From Tateyamaria omphalii (lineage in GTDB: Bacteria > Pseudomonadota > Alphaproteobacteria > Rhodobacterales > Rhodobacteraceae), in NCBI RefSeq assembly GCF_001969365.1, contig NZ_CP019312.1:744001-808000 (forward strand): a stretch of DNA of 64,000 bases. Reading direction: 5' to 3'. The notes beneath the pieces were generated by a model. The model searched no databases and had not been told where the DNA came from. It worked only from the letters and a program-made list of their open reading frames with translations. Both the position numbers and the translations under genes were made by a program. This document shows positions 54,864 through 63,907 of the stretch, in pieces. Numbering within the stretch: position 1 is the stretch's first letter; every line of letters begins with the position of its first letter.

Positions 54864-55969
54864 TGCTGGGTCGCCACCACAAAACCCACGCCCGCCGCGA
54901 CGATCAGGCCCAGCAGGACGGCGATGGTGATCTTGACCGCGGACCAGGGCCGTTCGCCCTGCACCCGGCCCGTGCGTCCGTTCACCACAAAGCGGTAGGT
55001 GTTGCCCCGGTACTTGTAGGCGGCGAGCCATACGGGCAGCAACACGTGTTTGAAGGTGATGGCGCCGAGTTGCGTGTCGATGGCATGGATGCGCTGGCGG
55101 TCGCCGCCGATGTCGAATTTGACGTCGCGGGCGATGACGCGGTCCATCCTGGCCCGTGCTTCCTCGAACCCTTCTTCGAGGTCGATGGCGTAGCCTTCGG
55201 CGCGGAAGCCTGCGAGGAATTCCGGCGTGTAGGGTTCAAGCGCGCTCAGGTCCCAGGGTTCGAGCGCATCGGTGAACCGTTTGGGCAGCGATTTCGACGC
55301 CAGCACCAGCACGTCGTCAAAGAACCGCGCGACCTTGCCCCGTGTGCGCCGCCACCGGACCTTGGCCACGCGCACCTGCTGGCGCTTGCCGTCGCGCGTG
55401 ACAGTGCGGGTTTCGTAATAGACCGTGCCGCGTTCGCCGGAATAGCTGCTGCGCGTGTCGGCGTCGAAGGTCCAGTAGGGGACGTATATGCCCTGCATCG
55501 CGCGCCCCTTGCGGGCATAGTCCTGCAGGCCCCCCGGTGCGAACCAGAGGCTGCCCAGCCAGTCGGTCATCGCCTTGCGCGCCTGCGCTTCGGTCAATGC
55601 AAAGGGCAGGACGCCGCGCGGTTTGATGTGCCTGTGCGCGCCCGTGTCCGTCACGACAGGCGTGGCGCAGAAGGGGCATTCGGTGGCGTGGAGGGTGGCG
55701 TCAAATTCGACCTGTGCGGCGCAGTTGGGGCAGGTGGAGACGCGTGTTTCCTCGATCTCCGTGCTGGGCAGGTCGGCGGTGAGGGCGGCGCGGTAGTCCA
55801 GTTCGGCGATGGGGGCGACGGCTTGGGGCGCGTCCGCATCCATGGGGGCGGTGTTGCCGCAATGGTCGCATACAAGCTGGCCCGCGCGCGGGTCGAACCG
55901 GAAGTCGGCGCCGCAATTGTCACAGGGAAAGCGGTGATCGGCGGTGGGAGGGTCGGGAAGGTCGGTCAT
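54860..55969 (-). CDS. Zinc-ribbon membrane protein (TFIIB-type ribbon, YdjG-like)
   Basis: 369 residues. Two zinc ribbons at the N-terminus (CDNCGADF/CDHCGN at about 16-38 and CPNC/CPFC at about 80-100), a middle region of unknown fold with many Trp/Tyr, and one C-terminal helix (about 345-365) as membrane anchor. A similar ribbon-plus-helix organisation occurs in Bacillus YdjG, which helps recruit stress proteins to membranes. Overlaps both neighbours. Confidence 0.7.
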   Translation of the reverse strand: MTDLPDPPTADHRFPCDNCGADFRFDPRAGQLVCDHCGNTAPMDADAPQAVAPIAELDYRAALTADLPSTEIEETRVSTCPNCAAQVEFDATLHATECPFCATPVVTDTGAHRHIKPRGVLPFALTEAQARKAMTDWLGSLWFAPGGLQDYARKGRAMQGIYVPYWTFDADTRSSYSGERGTVYYETRTVTRDGKRQQVRVAKVRWRRTRGKVARFFDDVLVLASKSLPKRFTDALEPWDLSALEPYTPEFLAGFRAEGYAIDLEEGFEEARARMDRVIARDVKFDIGGDRQRIHAIDTQLGAITFKHVLLPVWLAAYKYRGNTYRFVVNGRTGRVQGERPWSAVKITIAVLLGLIVAAGVGFVVATQQ

Positions 55970-56385
55970 AGAATGGAATGCAGTGCCGTCGGTGTGATCC
56001 GGCGCAGGGCGCCGTCGCCCAATGCCGTGTGCCGCCAGAGGTGGAAGATGGCGTGCAGCGATGAGGCTGCGATCAGGTAGAAATAGAGATCAACGAGCGC
56101 AGGCCCGCCCCAGCGCCCGCCCAGCATGTACCACGCCGTCAGCGCCGCCACGAGGCCGAGGGCGGCATACATGCCCCGGCTGAGCCAGGGGTGGGCGCGG
56201 CGCAGGGCCCCTTCAAGCTTGGGGCCGGGGCCGTTCATCAGCCCCTTGATCATGGCGACGCCGCACATGCCCAGCCCGGTCAGCACGAAGGCCCATGCCA
56301 CGACGGGGATTGGCCCGCCGGCCACCAGCAGGATCAGCAGAACGAAGTTCGCCCAATGCAGGGCAATGGTGGCTTTGCGGCGCAT
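55966..56385 (-). CDS. Four-helix membrane protein of unknown function
   Basis: 139 residues, ATG 56385 with GGAG. Four predicted helices. Several histidines near helix ends (LHWANF, RAHPWL, LHAIFHLWRH) recall cytochrome b561-type proteins, but the spacing is not diagnostic. Coupled to the zinc-ribbon gene by a 4-base overlap. Confidence 0.65.
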   Translation of the reverse strand: MRRKATIALHWANFVLLILLVAGGPIPVVAWAFVLTGLGMCGVAMIKGLMNGPGPKLEGALRRAHPWLSRGMYAALGLVAALTAWYMLGGRWGGPALVDLYFYLIAASSLHAIFHLWRHTALGDGALRRITPTALHSIL

Positions 56386-56656
56386 GGCGGCTCCTTTTTC
56401 AGCTGGGCGCGAGCGTAGTGGGCTTGGGCGGTGATGGCCATATGGAATGGGGGTGATGTGGCGGCGACAGGCTTGGGTCGAGGGCGGGCATGTTTACCCT
56501 GCGGTGCGCGCGAACAGGGCGCGTTCGCCCGGTTTGGTCGTGCGTCTTTGGGCGAGGATCGGGACGCCGGTTGAGCGCGCTGCGCAGGTTTCGCTGCCTT
56601 TGTCGGTGCAGGACCGGGCCGGTGCCCTTGATTGGCCTGCGTGCCCGCATTGGTCC
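56386..56656. other. 271-base gap inside the operon
   Basis: A minus-strand frame here is open and Ala/Pro/Lys-rich, with no start, Shine-Dalgarno or recognised motif. I treat it as non-coding. It separates the SPFH module from the four-helix/zinc-ribbon module. Confidence 0.35.
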
Positions 56657-57766
56657 CTACACGCCGGGCGGGGGCGGCGGGGGCAGGATGGTGAAGAGCT
56701 GCGCCAGTTCGGTGACGTCCTCGGCCTTCATCCAGCCGTCCTGGCCTGCGGTCCAGACATAGCTTTCGCGGGCCAGTTCGCCCGCTTGGGCCATGCGGCC
56801 AAGTTGGGCTTTGGAGAAGGGGCCCTTTGTCTCGCCGTTTTCGGCCACGTGCCAGACATGTTCGACGGGGGGCGGGGGTGGTGCGGCAGCGCCGCCGCGT
56901 GCGGGTTGGGCGCCCCAGGGGCCTGCTGCCGCCTGCTGGCCCATTTGCAAGCCCATGGCCGCGCCGAGGCCCGCTTGCATCGCGTCGGATGCGCCGCTGC
57001 CCTCGCGTCCCAGCGCTTCGGCGGCCTGGAACTGCATGTATTCGTTCAGATTTCCGATCACGCCCATGGAGGAGCGTTTGTCCATCACTTCCTCGACCGC
57101 CGGAGGGAGCGAGATGTTTTCGATGTAGAGTTCGGGCAGCGTCAGGCCGTATTCGGCGATCTGGGCGCTGATTTCCTTGGCCACGAGCTGGCCCAGTTCG
57201 CGGGTGTTGGCGGCCATGTCCATGACCGGGATGCCGGACTTGGCGAGGCTGCGCGACATTTCCTGCACGATGATGTTGCGGATCTGGAAGCTGATCTCGT
57301 CCATGGTGAACTCGCCGTCGGTGCCGACGATTTCCACGAGGAAGCGCGCGGGGTCGGCGACCTTGACCGAGTAGGTGCCGAAGGCGCGCAGGCGCACGGG
57401 GCCAAATTCGGGGTCGCGGCAGATGATCGGGTTCTTGGTGCCCCATTTCAGGTCGTTGAAGCGGGTGGTGTTGACGAAATAGACCTCGGACTTGAACGGG
57501 CTTTTGAAGCCGTGATCCCAGTGCTGGAGCGTCGTCATGATGGGCATGTTGTTGGTCTCGAGCATGTAGAGACCGGGGGTGAAGACGTCTGCGAGCTGCC
57601 CCTCGTGGACGAAGACCGCCGCCTGTCCTTCGCGGACCGTCAGCTTGGCGCCGTACTTGATTTCGTGGCCGTGGCGCTCGAACCGCCAGACCATGGTGTC
57701 GCGGCTGTCGTCGACCCAGTGGATCACGTCGATGAACTGGCCGGAGAGGAAGTCGAAAATGCTCAT
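56657..57766 (-). CDS. SPFH-domain protein with C-terminal GYF-like domain (YdjI-like)
   Basis: 369 residues. SPFH/virion-core-like domain (about 25-235) with KYGAKLTVREGQAAVFVHEG and DVFTPGLYMLET at its start, a Gln/Ala/Gly-rich linker, proline run, and a C-terminal GYF_2-like domain (about 300-355: VWHVAENGETKGPFSKAQLG). It ends with PPPPPPGV. ATG 57766 has AGGAGG. Proteins of this family act at the membrane in envelope stress responses. Neighbours (TelA, XpaC, zinc-ribbon) fit. Confidence 0.85.
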   Translation of the reverse strand: MSIFDFLSGQFIDVIHWVDDSRDTMVWRFERHGHEIKYGAKLTVREGQAAVFVHEGQLADVFTPGLYMLETNNMPIMTTLQHWDHGFKSPFKSEVYFVNTTRFNDLKWGTKNPIICRDPEFGPVRLRAFGTYSVKVADPARFLVEIVGTDGEFTMDEISFQIRNIIVQEMSRSLAKSGIPVMDMAANTRELGQLVAKEISAQIAEYGLTLPELYIENISLPPAVEEVMDKRSSMGVIGNLNEYMQFQAAEALGREGSGASDAMQAGLGAAMGLQMGQQAAAGPWGAQPARGGAAAPPPPPVEHVWHVAENGETKGPFSKAQLGRMAQAGELARESYVWTAGQDGWMKAEDVTELAQLFTILPPPPPPGV

Positions 57767-57790
57767 GCTGAGCCTCCTTTGGTCTGGTCG

Positions 57791-58756
57791 TCAGGATGGG
57801 CCGATGGTCGTGGCCTCGGCCGCGAGGGCGCGCACGGTGGGCCGCGCCTCGGTCAGTCCGATGCCGGGGCGCAGACGGTCGTCATAGAGCATCCCCAGCA
57901 GTTTCACGTCATGGCCGGTGAGCAGCGCAAATTCGTCGTCATCGTTGAAGATCGACGGGCGCGCGTCGGGGCTGTCGTTGGCGAGGCCCATGCCCTGGGC
58001 CAGTTCCTCGTGAATGCAGGACAGGCGCAGAAGGTCGGGGTTTTCGGCGCGGATCACGGCCACGGCGGCGGTGTAGGTCGACCTTTCCGGTCCGGTGGCA
58101 TAGGCGGCGACCGCGCAATAGGCGTCGCTGGGCAGGTCACGGACAGGGCCGACATTGATCCGGTTGACGCCCGGCAGGCTGGTCGCGCGGACATTGACCG
58201 TGTCGGCCCGGTCATCTTCGGACACGAAGAAGACCAAGAAGTTCGGGTTGTCCGAGACCGAGACGGGGTGGCCCGTGGCCTGCGCCAGCCGCCGCGCGTA
58301 GGCGATCACGTCATTGGTGTCGCGTGTGCGCTGGCTGGGCGGGACCGAAGCGCCAAATTCTATCCCGATGCGCACGGGCGCGGTCCAGCGGCGCAGGGCG
58401 CTGGCCGATCCGGGGCGCACGCCGGGGCCGGCATATTCGTTGAAGAACACGATGTTTTCGAAGTTGCGCGCCAGCATGTCGGCGGTGAAGGGCGTGTCGG
58501 GCCCGCCGCCATCCTGCCGCAGCAGACCGGCGGTCAGCTGGCTTGATTGCACCTGCGCGAGATAGGCGCGCAGGGCCGCACTTTCCTGGCTGGTGGCCTG
58601 GATATCGGGGACGGGCGGCGGAGCAAGGCCCGCGGGCCGGGCCCTTGGGGTCAGCACGGGTTCGACCGGTTGGAACATCTCGCACGCGCCAAGAAGGCCC
58701 AAGACGATCAAGCCGCCCCAGGCTTTGATACCGCGTGTGATCCGTGCCCCCGCCAT
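57791..58756 (-). CDS. DUF2927-domain lipoprotein with HEExAQ motif
   Basis: 321 residues from ATG 58756 (a GTG two codons upstream is possible). Lipobox LGLLGAC near the N-terminus indicates an anchored lipoprotein. The DUF2927 region contains CIHEELAQGMGLANDS, a zinc-metallopeptidase-like HExxx motif. Function is unknown. It lies between telA and the SPFH gene with only 10-25 base gaps. Confidence 0.78.
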   Translation of the reverse strand: MAGARITRGIKAWGGLIVLGLLGACEMFQPVEPVLTPRARPAGLAPPPVPDIQATSQESAALRAYLAQVQSSQLTAGLLRQDGGGPDTPFTADMLARNFENIVFFNEYAGPGVRPGSASALRRWTAPVRIGIEFGASVPPSQRTRDTNDVIAYARRLAQATGHPVSVSDNPNFLVFFVSEDDRADTVNVRATSLPGVNRINVGPVRDLPSDAYCAVAAYATGPERSTYTAAVAVIRAENPDLLRLSCIHEELAQGMGLANDSPDARPSIFNDDDEFALLTGHDVKLLGMLYDDRLRPGIGLTEARPTVRALAAEATTIGPS

Positions 58757-58766
58757 AGTCACGTTG

Positions 58767-59963
58767 TCAGTTCGGGACCGACGTGCCAGCGGTGTCGCCC
58801 ACCCCGTCCTTGCGCGCCTTGGCGGAGGCCAGGGTGTCGCGCAGGTCGGCCTCCATCTTCTTGAGGTCTTCCTCGGCGGCGGCGCGCTTGGCCTTACCTT
58901 CGTCCGCGATTTGCAGGGATTCCTCGATGGTGCCGATCAGGTCGGCGTTGGCCTGTTTGACGGCTTCGATGTCGAATACGCCGCGTTCCATCTCGGTGCG
59001 GATCGCCTTGTTGCTTTCGCGCAGGTTTGCGGCGTTGGCGGTGAGCAATTCGTTGGTCAGATCATTGGCATCGCGCACAGCGGCGGCGGCCTCGGCGCTG
59101 CGCTGGATCGTCACCGCCTGGGCCAGTTGCGTTTCCCAAAGCGGGACGGTGTTGACGAGGGTCGAGTTGATCTTGGTCACAAGGCTTTTGTCGTTTTCCT
59201 GCACCAGCCGGATCGAGGGCAGCGATTGCATCGTCACCTGACGGGTCAGCTTCAGGTCGTGGACCCGGCGTTCCAGATCGTCGCGGGCGGCGCGCAGGTC
59301 GCGCAGTTCCTGCGCTTTCATCACCTGGTCATCCTCGGCGGCGGCCTCGACCTCGGCCTCTTTTGCGGGGATGTCGGTGCTGTCGATTTCCTTGATCTTT
59401 TCCTCGCCCGCCGCGATGTAGAGGGCAAGTTCATCGTAGAATTGCAGCGTCTTTTCGTAGAGCAGGTCGAGCGATTTGATGTCTTTCAGCAGCGTGTGTT
59501 CGTGGGCCAGCAGGTCATCGGTGATCTTGTCGATCTGGTTTTGCACCGTCTCGAACTTGGCAGTGAACTTGGCGAAGGGGGCGGCGCGGCCCAGCAGCTT
59601 TTCGAAAAAGCTGCGTTCGCGCCGCACGTCGAGTTCGGAGACCGAAAAGCCGCGGATGGTGGTGACGATGCCGCGCAAGCTGTCGCCTGCGGGGCCGACA
59701 TCCTTGTTGCGGACGCCTTGCAGCATGGATTGGCTGATTTCCTGCAATTCGGCCTGTGCGGCAGATCCGAAGGACACGATGGATTGCGTGTCGTCCATGT
59801 CAATCTCGTCCATACGGGAGCGGATTTCGGTGCCGACGGGCGCGTCGGCCTGTTCCAGAGGCACGATGGCGGTCGCGTCTGTGGGTTCGGGCAGGACCAC
59901 GGCGGTCACTTCCTCGACTTGGGTGAGGGCGGCTTCGGCCTTTTGGCGGACTGTTTCGGACAT
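58767..59963 (-). CDS. TelA-like toxic anion resistance protein
   Basis: 398 residues from ATG 59963 with AAGGA; an ATG at 59987 would add 8 residues and overlap xpaC. Long coiled-coil helical protein, cytosolic, without membrane segment. TelA (B. subtilis YaaN/YceH) proteins are linked to tellurite and envelope stress. Downstream of xpaC as in the Bacillus xpaC-yaaN pair. Confidence 0.85.
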   Translation of the reverse strand: MSETVRQKAEAALTQVEEVTAVVLPEPTDATAIVPLEQADAPVGTEIRSRMDEIDMDDTQSIVSFGSAAQAELQEISQSMLQGVRNKDVGPAGDSLRGIVTTIRGFSVSELDVRRERSFFEKLLGRAAPFAKFTAKFETVQNQIDKITDDLLAHEHTLLKDIKSLDLLYEKTLQFYDELALYIAAGEEKIKEIDSTDIPAKEAEVEAAAEDDQVMKAQELRDLRAARDDLERRVHDLKLTRQVTMQSLPSIRLVQENDKSLVTKINSTLVNTVPLWETQLAQAVTIQRSAEAAAAVRDANDLTNELLTANAANLRESNKAIRTEMERGVFDIEAVKQANADLIGTIEESLQIADEGKAKRAAAEEDLKKMEADLRDTLASAKARKDGVGDTAGTSVPN

Positions 59964-59979
59964 GACTTGATCCTTATCG

Positions 59980-60879
59980 TTAGACATCATCGGCGGGCGA
60001 CACGCGCACGCCTTCGCGCTGCAAGCGGTCGCGCAGCACGTCGATTTCAATGGTGAGGTCGGTGCGATCCTCGGTGAGCAGTTTGCGGGTGCGGGCGGCG
60101 AAGTTTTCCTCGAGATCGTCGAGGAGAGCGGCATAGTCGGTGCGCGCCTGCGCGTCGCGGCTGCGCCCGTAGATGTCGGCGAACTTGACCGTCGCGTCGC
60201 GCGCGCCGATCAGGTAGACGCCCAGATATTTGCGGGCCGCTGTGAGGTCGCGGGGGTCCTCTTCGACCGTTTGGATGAGGTCGCGCACGGTGGTCTGGAA
60301 CTGGTCGAGCCGCAGTTCCATCTTGCGATCCTCGGCCCGTTTCATGGCGTCGCGCATGTCTGTCAGCAGCTCTTCGGCGCCGTCGACGACGCGGGCGACG
60401 CGGTCCTGCTGGAAGCTGTCGACCCCTTCGAGCCCCTTGGATGTCAGGGGGTCGATGCCGAAGGCGGCAAAGTGCAGCCCGAATGCGGCGAGGCCATAGA
60501 GCAGCGGCGCGATGATGCCGGGATCGGAGCGGTAGGCGGCCAGCGTGATGCCAAAGCCCACGAGGAAGGCGGCGATGATCTTGCGCGGCAGGGCGGGACG
60601 GCGGGCGACCTTGCGGGCGTGGTACGCTGCTTCGGCCTTGAGCCCCTCGCGCAGCATGACCGCGCCGCCGGTTAGAAAGCCTGCGGATACCAGTGCGGTG
60701 ACAAGGCCCGCAGCCCCGTCATTCAGTGCGAGAAACACCATCGGGACGGCGGGCACAAACATGAGGTTGGCGCGCGCGCCGACCGGATCGACCTTGGCCC
60801 GGTCAAAGGCGGGGCGGTCGCCTGTTGCGGGTGCATCAGTGGGATCGGGGCTGAACTTGCCGCCAAAGCGTTTGGCCAT
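59980..60879 (-). CDS. XpaC-like membrane protein (5-bromo-4-chloroindolyl phosphate hydrolysis family)
   Basis: 299 residues. Two or more helices (about 40-80 and 100-140) then a long helical cytoplasmic region. Family name comes from an old phenotype; the biochemical role is not established. The stop lies beside the telA start. Three bases separate it from the M23 peptidase gene upstream. Confidence 0.82.
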   Translation of the reverse strand: MAKRFGGKFSPDPTDAPATGDRPAFDRAKVDPVGARANLMFVPAVPMVFLALNDGAAGLVTALVSAGFLTGGAVMLREGLKAEAAYHARKVARRPALPRKIIAAFLVGFGITLAAYRSDPGIIAPLLYGLAAFGLHFAAFGIDPLTSKGLEGVDSFQQDRVARVVDGAEELLTDMRDAMKRAEDRKMELRLDQFQTTVRDLIQTVEEDPRDLTAARKYLGVYLIGARDATVKFADIYGRSRDAQARTDYAALLDDLEENFAARTRKLLTEDRTDLTIEIDVLRDRLQREGVRVSPADDV

Positions 60880-60882
60880 GCG

Positions 60883-61566
60883 TTACGATCCTCCGGCGCA
60901 GGGGACGGGGTAGGTCAGCGTGCCTGCCGGGTAGCTGCGTCCGGGTTCGAAACAGGTGACCCGGTTCGGTCCGTCGGCCCAGTATTGATGCGGATTGGTG
61001 CCCCGCTTGCCATCCTGCAGGTAGCGCATGTGGCCCCAAAAGGTTCCCTTTTCAGGTCCACGCCAGGCGCGGCCCAGTTGGAAGTGTAGATGTCGAACGC
61101 CGCCGATACATCTGAAGTCTCGCTGGTTGTCCCCCAGCGTGCCGATTAACTGCCCGCGGCGTATGTTTTGACCGGATACGACCTGCATCTGGCCAAGGTG
61201 CCCGTAGGCGGCGATCAGACGCTTGCCGTCCCAGCCATTGCCGTGGTCGATGACGACTGTCGGGCCCCAGCACGAGCCGACGTCTGTCTCAAGTACCCGC
61301 CCGTTGGCTGCGGCAATGATACGGGTGCCGTTTGGACCAGCCACGTCGATACCTTGATGAAGCGACCGCCGCACACCACCGCGGACGTTTACGCGTGACC
61401 GGAAATCCGAGATGATTTTTGGAGCGCCCGCCGGGTATGTAAGCTCGCCCACATTCTTGGCGTGCAGAGGTGAACCCGGCATGCAAATCAGAGCGCTCAC
61501 CAGTGCAAGCGCTTTGGCACTCAAAACGCTGCGGGTGCAGCCACGGTGAGGTTGATGCTTTATCAT
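60883..61566 (-). CDS. M23 (LytM) family metallopeptidase, exported
   Basis: 227 residues from ATG 61566. Signal peptide (about 1-36). Peptidase domain with zinc ligands in SLHQGIDVAG (HxxxD) and HLHFQLG (HxH), so likely an active endopeptidase that cuts peptidoglycan cross-links. At the head of the telA/SPFH operon, linking this operon to the cell wall. Confidence 0.86.
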   Translation of the reverse strand: MIKHQPHRGCTRSVLSAKALALVSALICMPGSPLHAKNVGELTYPAGAPKIISDFRSRVNVRGGVRRSLHQGIDVAGPNGTRIIAAANGRVLETDVGSCWGPTVVIDHGNGWDGKRLIAAYGHLGQMQVVSGQNIRRGQLIGTLGDNQRDFRCIGGVRHLHFQLGRAWRGPEKGTFWGHMRYLQDGKRGTNPHQYWADGPNRVTCFEPGRSYPAGTLTYPVPCAGGS

Positions 61567-61570
61567 CGGG

Positions 61571-61660
61571 TTAGAGACCACCCAGCAGGCCCAGCGTCAC
61601 GCCAAACATCAGCGCAAGCAGCGCGGCAAAGGCGATTTTCTGAAATGCGGTTGGCTCCAT
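61571..61660 (-). CDS. Possible 29-residue membrane peptide
   Basis: ATG 61660 with AGGGA at about 8 bases. One helix covers almost the whole peptide (KIAFAALLALMFGVTLGLLG). Just upstream of the M23 gene on the same strand. May be real or chance; no family known. Confidence 0.4.
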   Translation of the reverse strand: MEPTAFQKIAFAALLALMFGVTLGLLGGL

Positions 61661-61806
61661 CCCGAACTTCCCTGTTGGCTGTCAGACATATAGCCCGTTT
61701 GCGGATGCGGCACTAGGGGTGCGCGCGTCCTTCCACTGCATGAGAGGTGTGACGCGCAAATGACGGGCGCAAGGGGAAAATTACGTGCGCCGCATCATAT
61801 CTGGCG

Positions 61807-62607
61807 TCAGCGCCGTGTGGGCTTGCGGGTGCGGCGCGGTTTGCCTTTGGGTTTTGCCGTGCCGGTCTCTGGTTCGGGATCGAGACCCAGCTGGTCGCGC
61901 ACGATCCGTCTGCGCACCTCCTCGACCGTGCCCTGTTTCAGCTCGCCCAGCTGGAAGGGGCCGTAGCTGATCCGGATCAACCGGTTCACCGACAGGCCGA
62001 TGCTGTCCATGGCGCGCCGGATCTCGCGGTTCTTGCCCTCGCGCAGTCCTACCGTCAGCCAGGCGTTGGCGCCTTGTTGGCGGTCGAGGGTGACCTGCAT
62101 GGGCTGGAAGCGCTCGCCCTCGACGGTGATCCCCTTGCGCAGCGGTTCAAGTTGCGGGTCGGTGGGCCGTCCGTTCACCCGCACGCGGTAGCGGCGCATC
62201 CAACCGGTGGAGGGCAGTTCCAGCTTGCGTTTGATGCCGCCGTCGTTGGTCAGAAGCAGCAGCCCCTCGGAGTTGATGTCGAGCCTGCCCACGCTCATCA
62301 CCCGCGGCATGTCCTCGGGCAGGGCGTCGAAGATGGTCTTGCGCCCCTGTTCGTCCTTGGTCGTCGTCACGAGGCCCGCCGGTTTGTGGTAGAGCCAGAG
62401 CCGTTCGGGTTCGGGGGCTTGCAGCGGTTTGCCGTCGACTGTGATCTTGTCAGTATCGGTGACGTTCAGCGCGGGGCTGTCGATCCGTTTGCCATTTACG
62501 CTGACGCGGCCTACGGCGATGATCTCTTCGGCGCCGCGGCGGCTGGCGATGCCCGCGCGGGCCAGCACCTTGGCGATGCGGTCGCCTTTGGGGGTGTTTT
62601 GGGTCAT
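61807..62607 (-). CDS. rluB: RluB-type 23S rRNA pseudouridine synthase
   Basis: 266 residues. N-terminal S4 RNA-binding domain (about 9-55, [18 protein letters not shown]), catalytic domain with the active aspartate in [17 protein letters not shown]. Basic tail ([15 protein letters not shown]). Modifies U2605 of 23S rRNA in the E. coli orthologue. Confidence 0.9.
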   Translation of the reverse strand: MTQNTPKGDRIAKVLARAGIASRRGAEEIIAVGRVSVNGKRIDSPALNVTDTDKITVDGKPLQAPEPERLWLYHKPAGLVTTTKDEQGRKTIFDALPEDMPRVMSVGRLDINSEGLLLLTNDGGIKRKLELPSTGWMRRYRVRVNGRPTDPQLEPLRKGITVEGERFQPMQVTLDRQQGANAWLTVGLREGKNREIRRAMDSIGLSVNRLIRISYGPFQLGELKQGTVEEVRRRIVRDQLGLDPEPETGTAKPKGKPRRTRKPTRR

Positions 62608-62663
62608 GGGCCGGGCTTACCCCTGGGTTGCGCGGGGGGCAAGCGGTGTGGCAGGGACCCGTC

Positions 62664-63113
62664 ATGGAGTTTCGGTCATTCATGGTTCAGGCGCTGGAGG
62701 AGGCGCGGGCCGCAGGTGCGCGTGGCGAGGTGCCTGTGGGCGCCGTGGTCGTGTCGCCCGAGGGGCAGATCGTGGCGCGTGACGGGAACCGCACGCGGGC
62801 GTTGGCCGATCCCACGGCCCATGCGGAGGTGCTGGCGATCCGCGCGGCCTGTGCCGCGGCAGGATCGGAGCGGCTGGTGGGCCATGATCTTTATGTGACG
62901 CTGGAGCCCTGTGCCATGTGCGCGGCGGCGATTGCAGCGGCACGGATTGCGCGGGTGTACTATGGCGCGTCTGACCCGAAGTCGGGCGGGGTGGCGCATG
63001 GGGCGCGGGTGTTTTCGCATGCCCAATCCCATCATGCGCCCGAGGTCTACGACGGAATTGGGGCGCGTGAGGCCGAAGACCTGCTTAAAGAGTTTTTCGC
63101 GGCGCGGAGGTAG
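62664..63113 (+). CDS. tadA: TadA, tRNA-specific adenosine deaminase
   Basis: 149 residues from ATG 62664 with AGGGA. Zinc deaminase motif TAHAEVLAI and EPCAMC. Converts A34 to inosine in tRNA-Arg(ACG). Length normal; divergent from rluB. Confidence 0.93.
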   Translation: MEFRSFMVQALEEARAAGARGEVPVGAVVVSPEGQIVARDGNRTRALADPTAHAEVLAIRAACAAAGSERLVGHDLYVTLEPCAMCAAAIAAARIARVYYGASDPKSGGVAHGARVFSHAQSHHAPEVYDGIGAREAEDLLKEFFAARR

Positions 63114-63159
63114 CCGTTTTCTTTGAAAGAAATCGGTTCGGAATTTTTAAGAAATTCCG
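63114..63159. terminator. Two A/T-rich hairpins between convergent tadA and hydrolase genes
   Basis: First palindrome 63114-63136 (CCG...TTTCTTT-G-AAAGAAA...CGG) and second 63139-63159 (CGGAATTT, 5-base loop, AAATTCCG). Adjacent stems between convergent stops suggest transcription termination in both directions. Confidence 0.6.
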
Positions 63160-63170
63160 GGTGTGACGGG

Positions 63171-63863
63171 TCAGAGCGGGATGGGTTGCATCACCTCAGG
63201 CTCGATCACCTTGACGCCTGGAAGTCCTTCCTTCAGCACCTCGGCTGACTGTTCGAGGGGCGGGAACGTCTTGTAATGGCAGGGGATTACCGTGTCGAAG
63301 TGGAAGTAGTGGCGCGCGGCATAGGCCGCCCCTGCCATGTCCATGGTGTAGTAGCCCCCCGCCGACAGGATGCCGATGTCGGGTTTGTGGTAGTCCCCGA
63401 TCCAGGCCATGTCCGCCATGATGTCGGTGTCGCCGGAGATGTAGATTGTCTTTCCTTCACCGCGGATGATGAAGCCGCATTCCTGGCCCGAATAGCGTGG
63501 GTTTTCGTCATCGCCGATGGAGGATGAGTGCGATGCGGGCACCAGGGTCGCGGTGACATTGCCAAGTTGGATCGTGCCGCCGCGGCCATAGGCATGACCC
63601 TCGATCGCCCCCTTGGCGAAGAGGAGGTTCCCCAGTTCGAAGACGGCCGAGACGGGCGCGCCGGTCTTCTGGCTGATTGTGACGCTGTCGGCGGTGTGGT
63701 CGAAATGGCCATGCGTCACGAGGATATGTGTGGCGTCTTGGATGGCCGCGTCGTGCTGGTCGTCGGCGAGCATGGGGTTGCCGGTGAGCCAGGGGTCGAT
63801 CAGCAGGATCTGGTCCCCGATTTCGATGCGGAAGCTGCCGTGGCCGAGCCAGATGATGTTCAT
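63171..63863 (-). CDS. UPF0173 metal-dependent hydrolase (metallo-beta-lactamase fold)
   Basis: 230 residues from ATG 63863 with GGGAG. Metal motif VTHGHFDHTAD, further ligands in YISGDTDIMAD and IPCHYKT. YtkL/UPF0173-type; physiological substrate unknown. Confidence 0.86.
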   Translation of the reverse strand: MNIIWLGHGSFRIEIGDQILLIDPWLTGNPMLADDQHDAAIQDATHILVTHGHFDHTADSVTISQKTGAPVSAVFELGNLLFAKGAIEGHAYGRGGTIQLGNVTATLVPASHSSSIGDDENPRYSGQECGFIIRGEGKTIYISGDTDIMADMAWIGDYHKPDIGILSAGGYYTMDMAGAAYAARHYFHFDTVIPCHYKTFPPLEQSAEVLKEGLPGVKVIEPEVMQPIPL

Positions 63864-63907
63864 GTCGCGTCTCCCTTTTGGGGGAGTGTAGCGCATGTTG
63901 CAGGCTG

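Noticed and set aside
54095..56080. 661-codon plus-strand frame
   Set aside because: Antisense to dtd, nitroreductase and the zinc-ribbon gene, all of which have clear family motifs.
56386..56656. Open Ala/Pro/Lys-rich minus-strand frame after the SPFH gene, possibly a frameshifted tail
   Set aside because: No start, no Shine-Dalgarno and no motif; the SPFH protein already has a complete C-terminal GYF-like domain.
56447..58546. 699-codon plus-strand frame
   Set aside because: Antisense to the SPFH and DUF2927 genes; low-complexity composition typical of a shadow.
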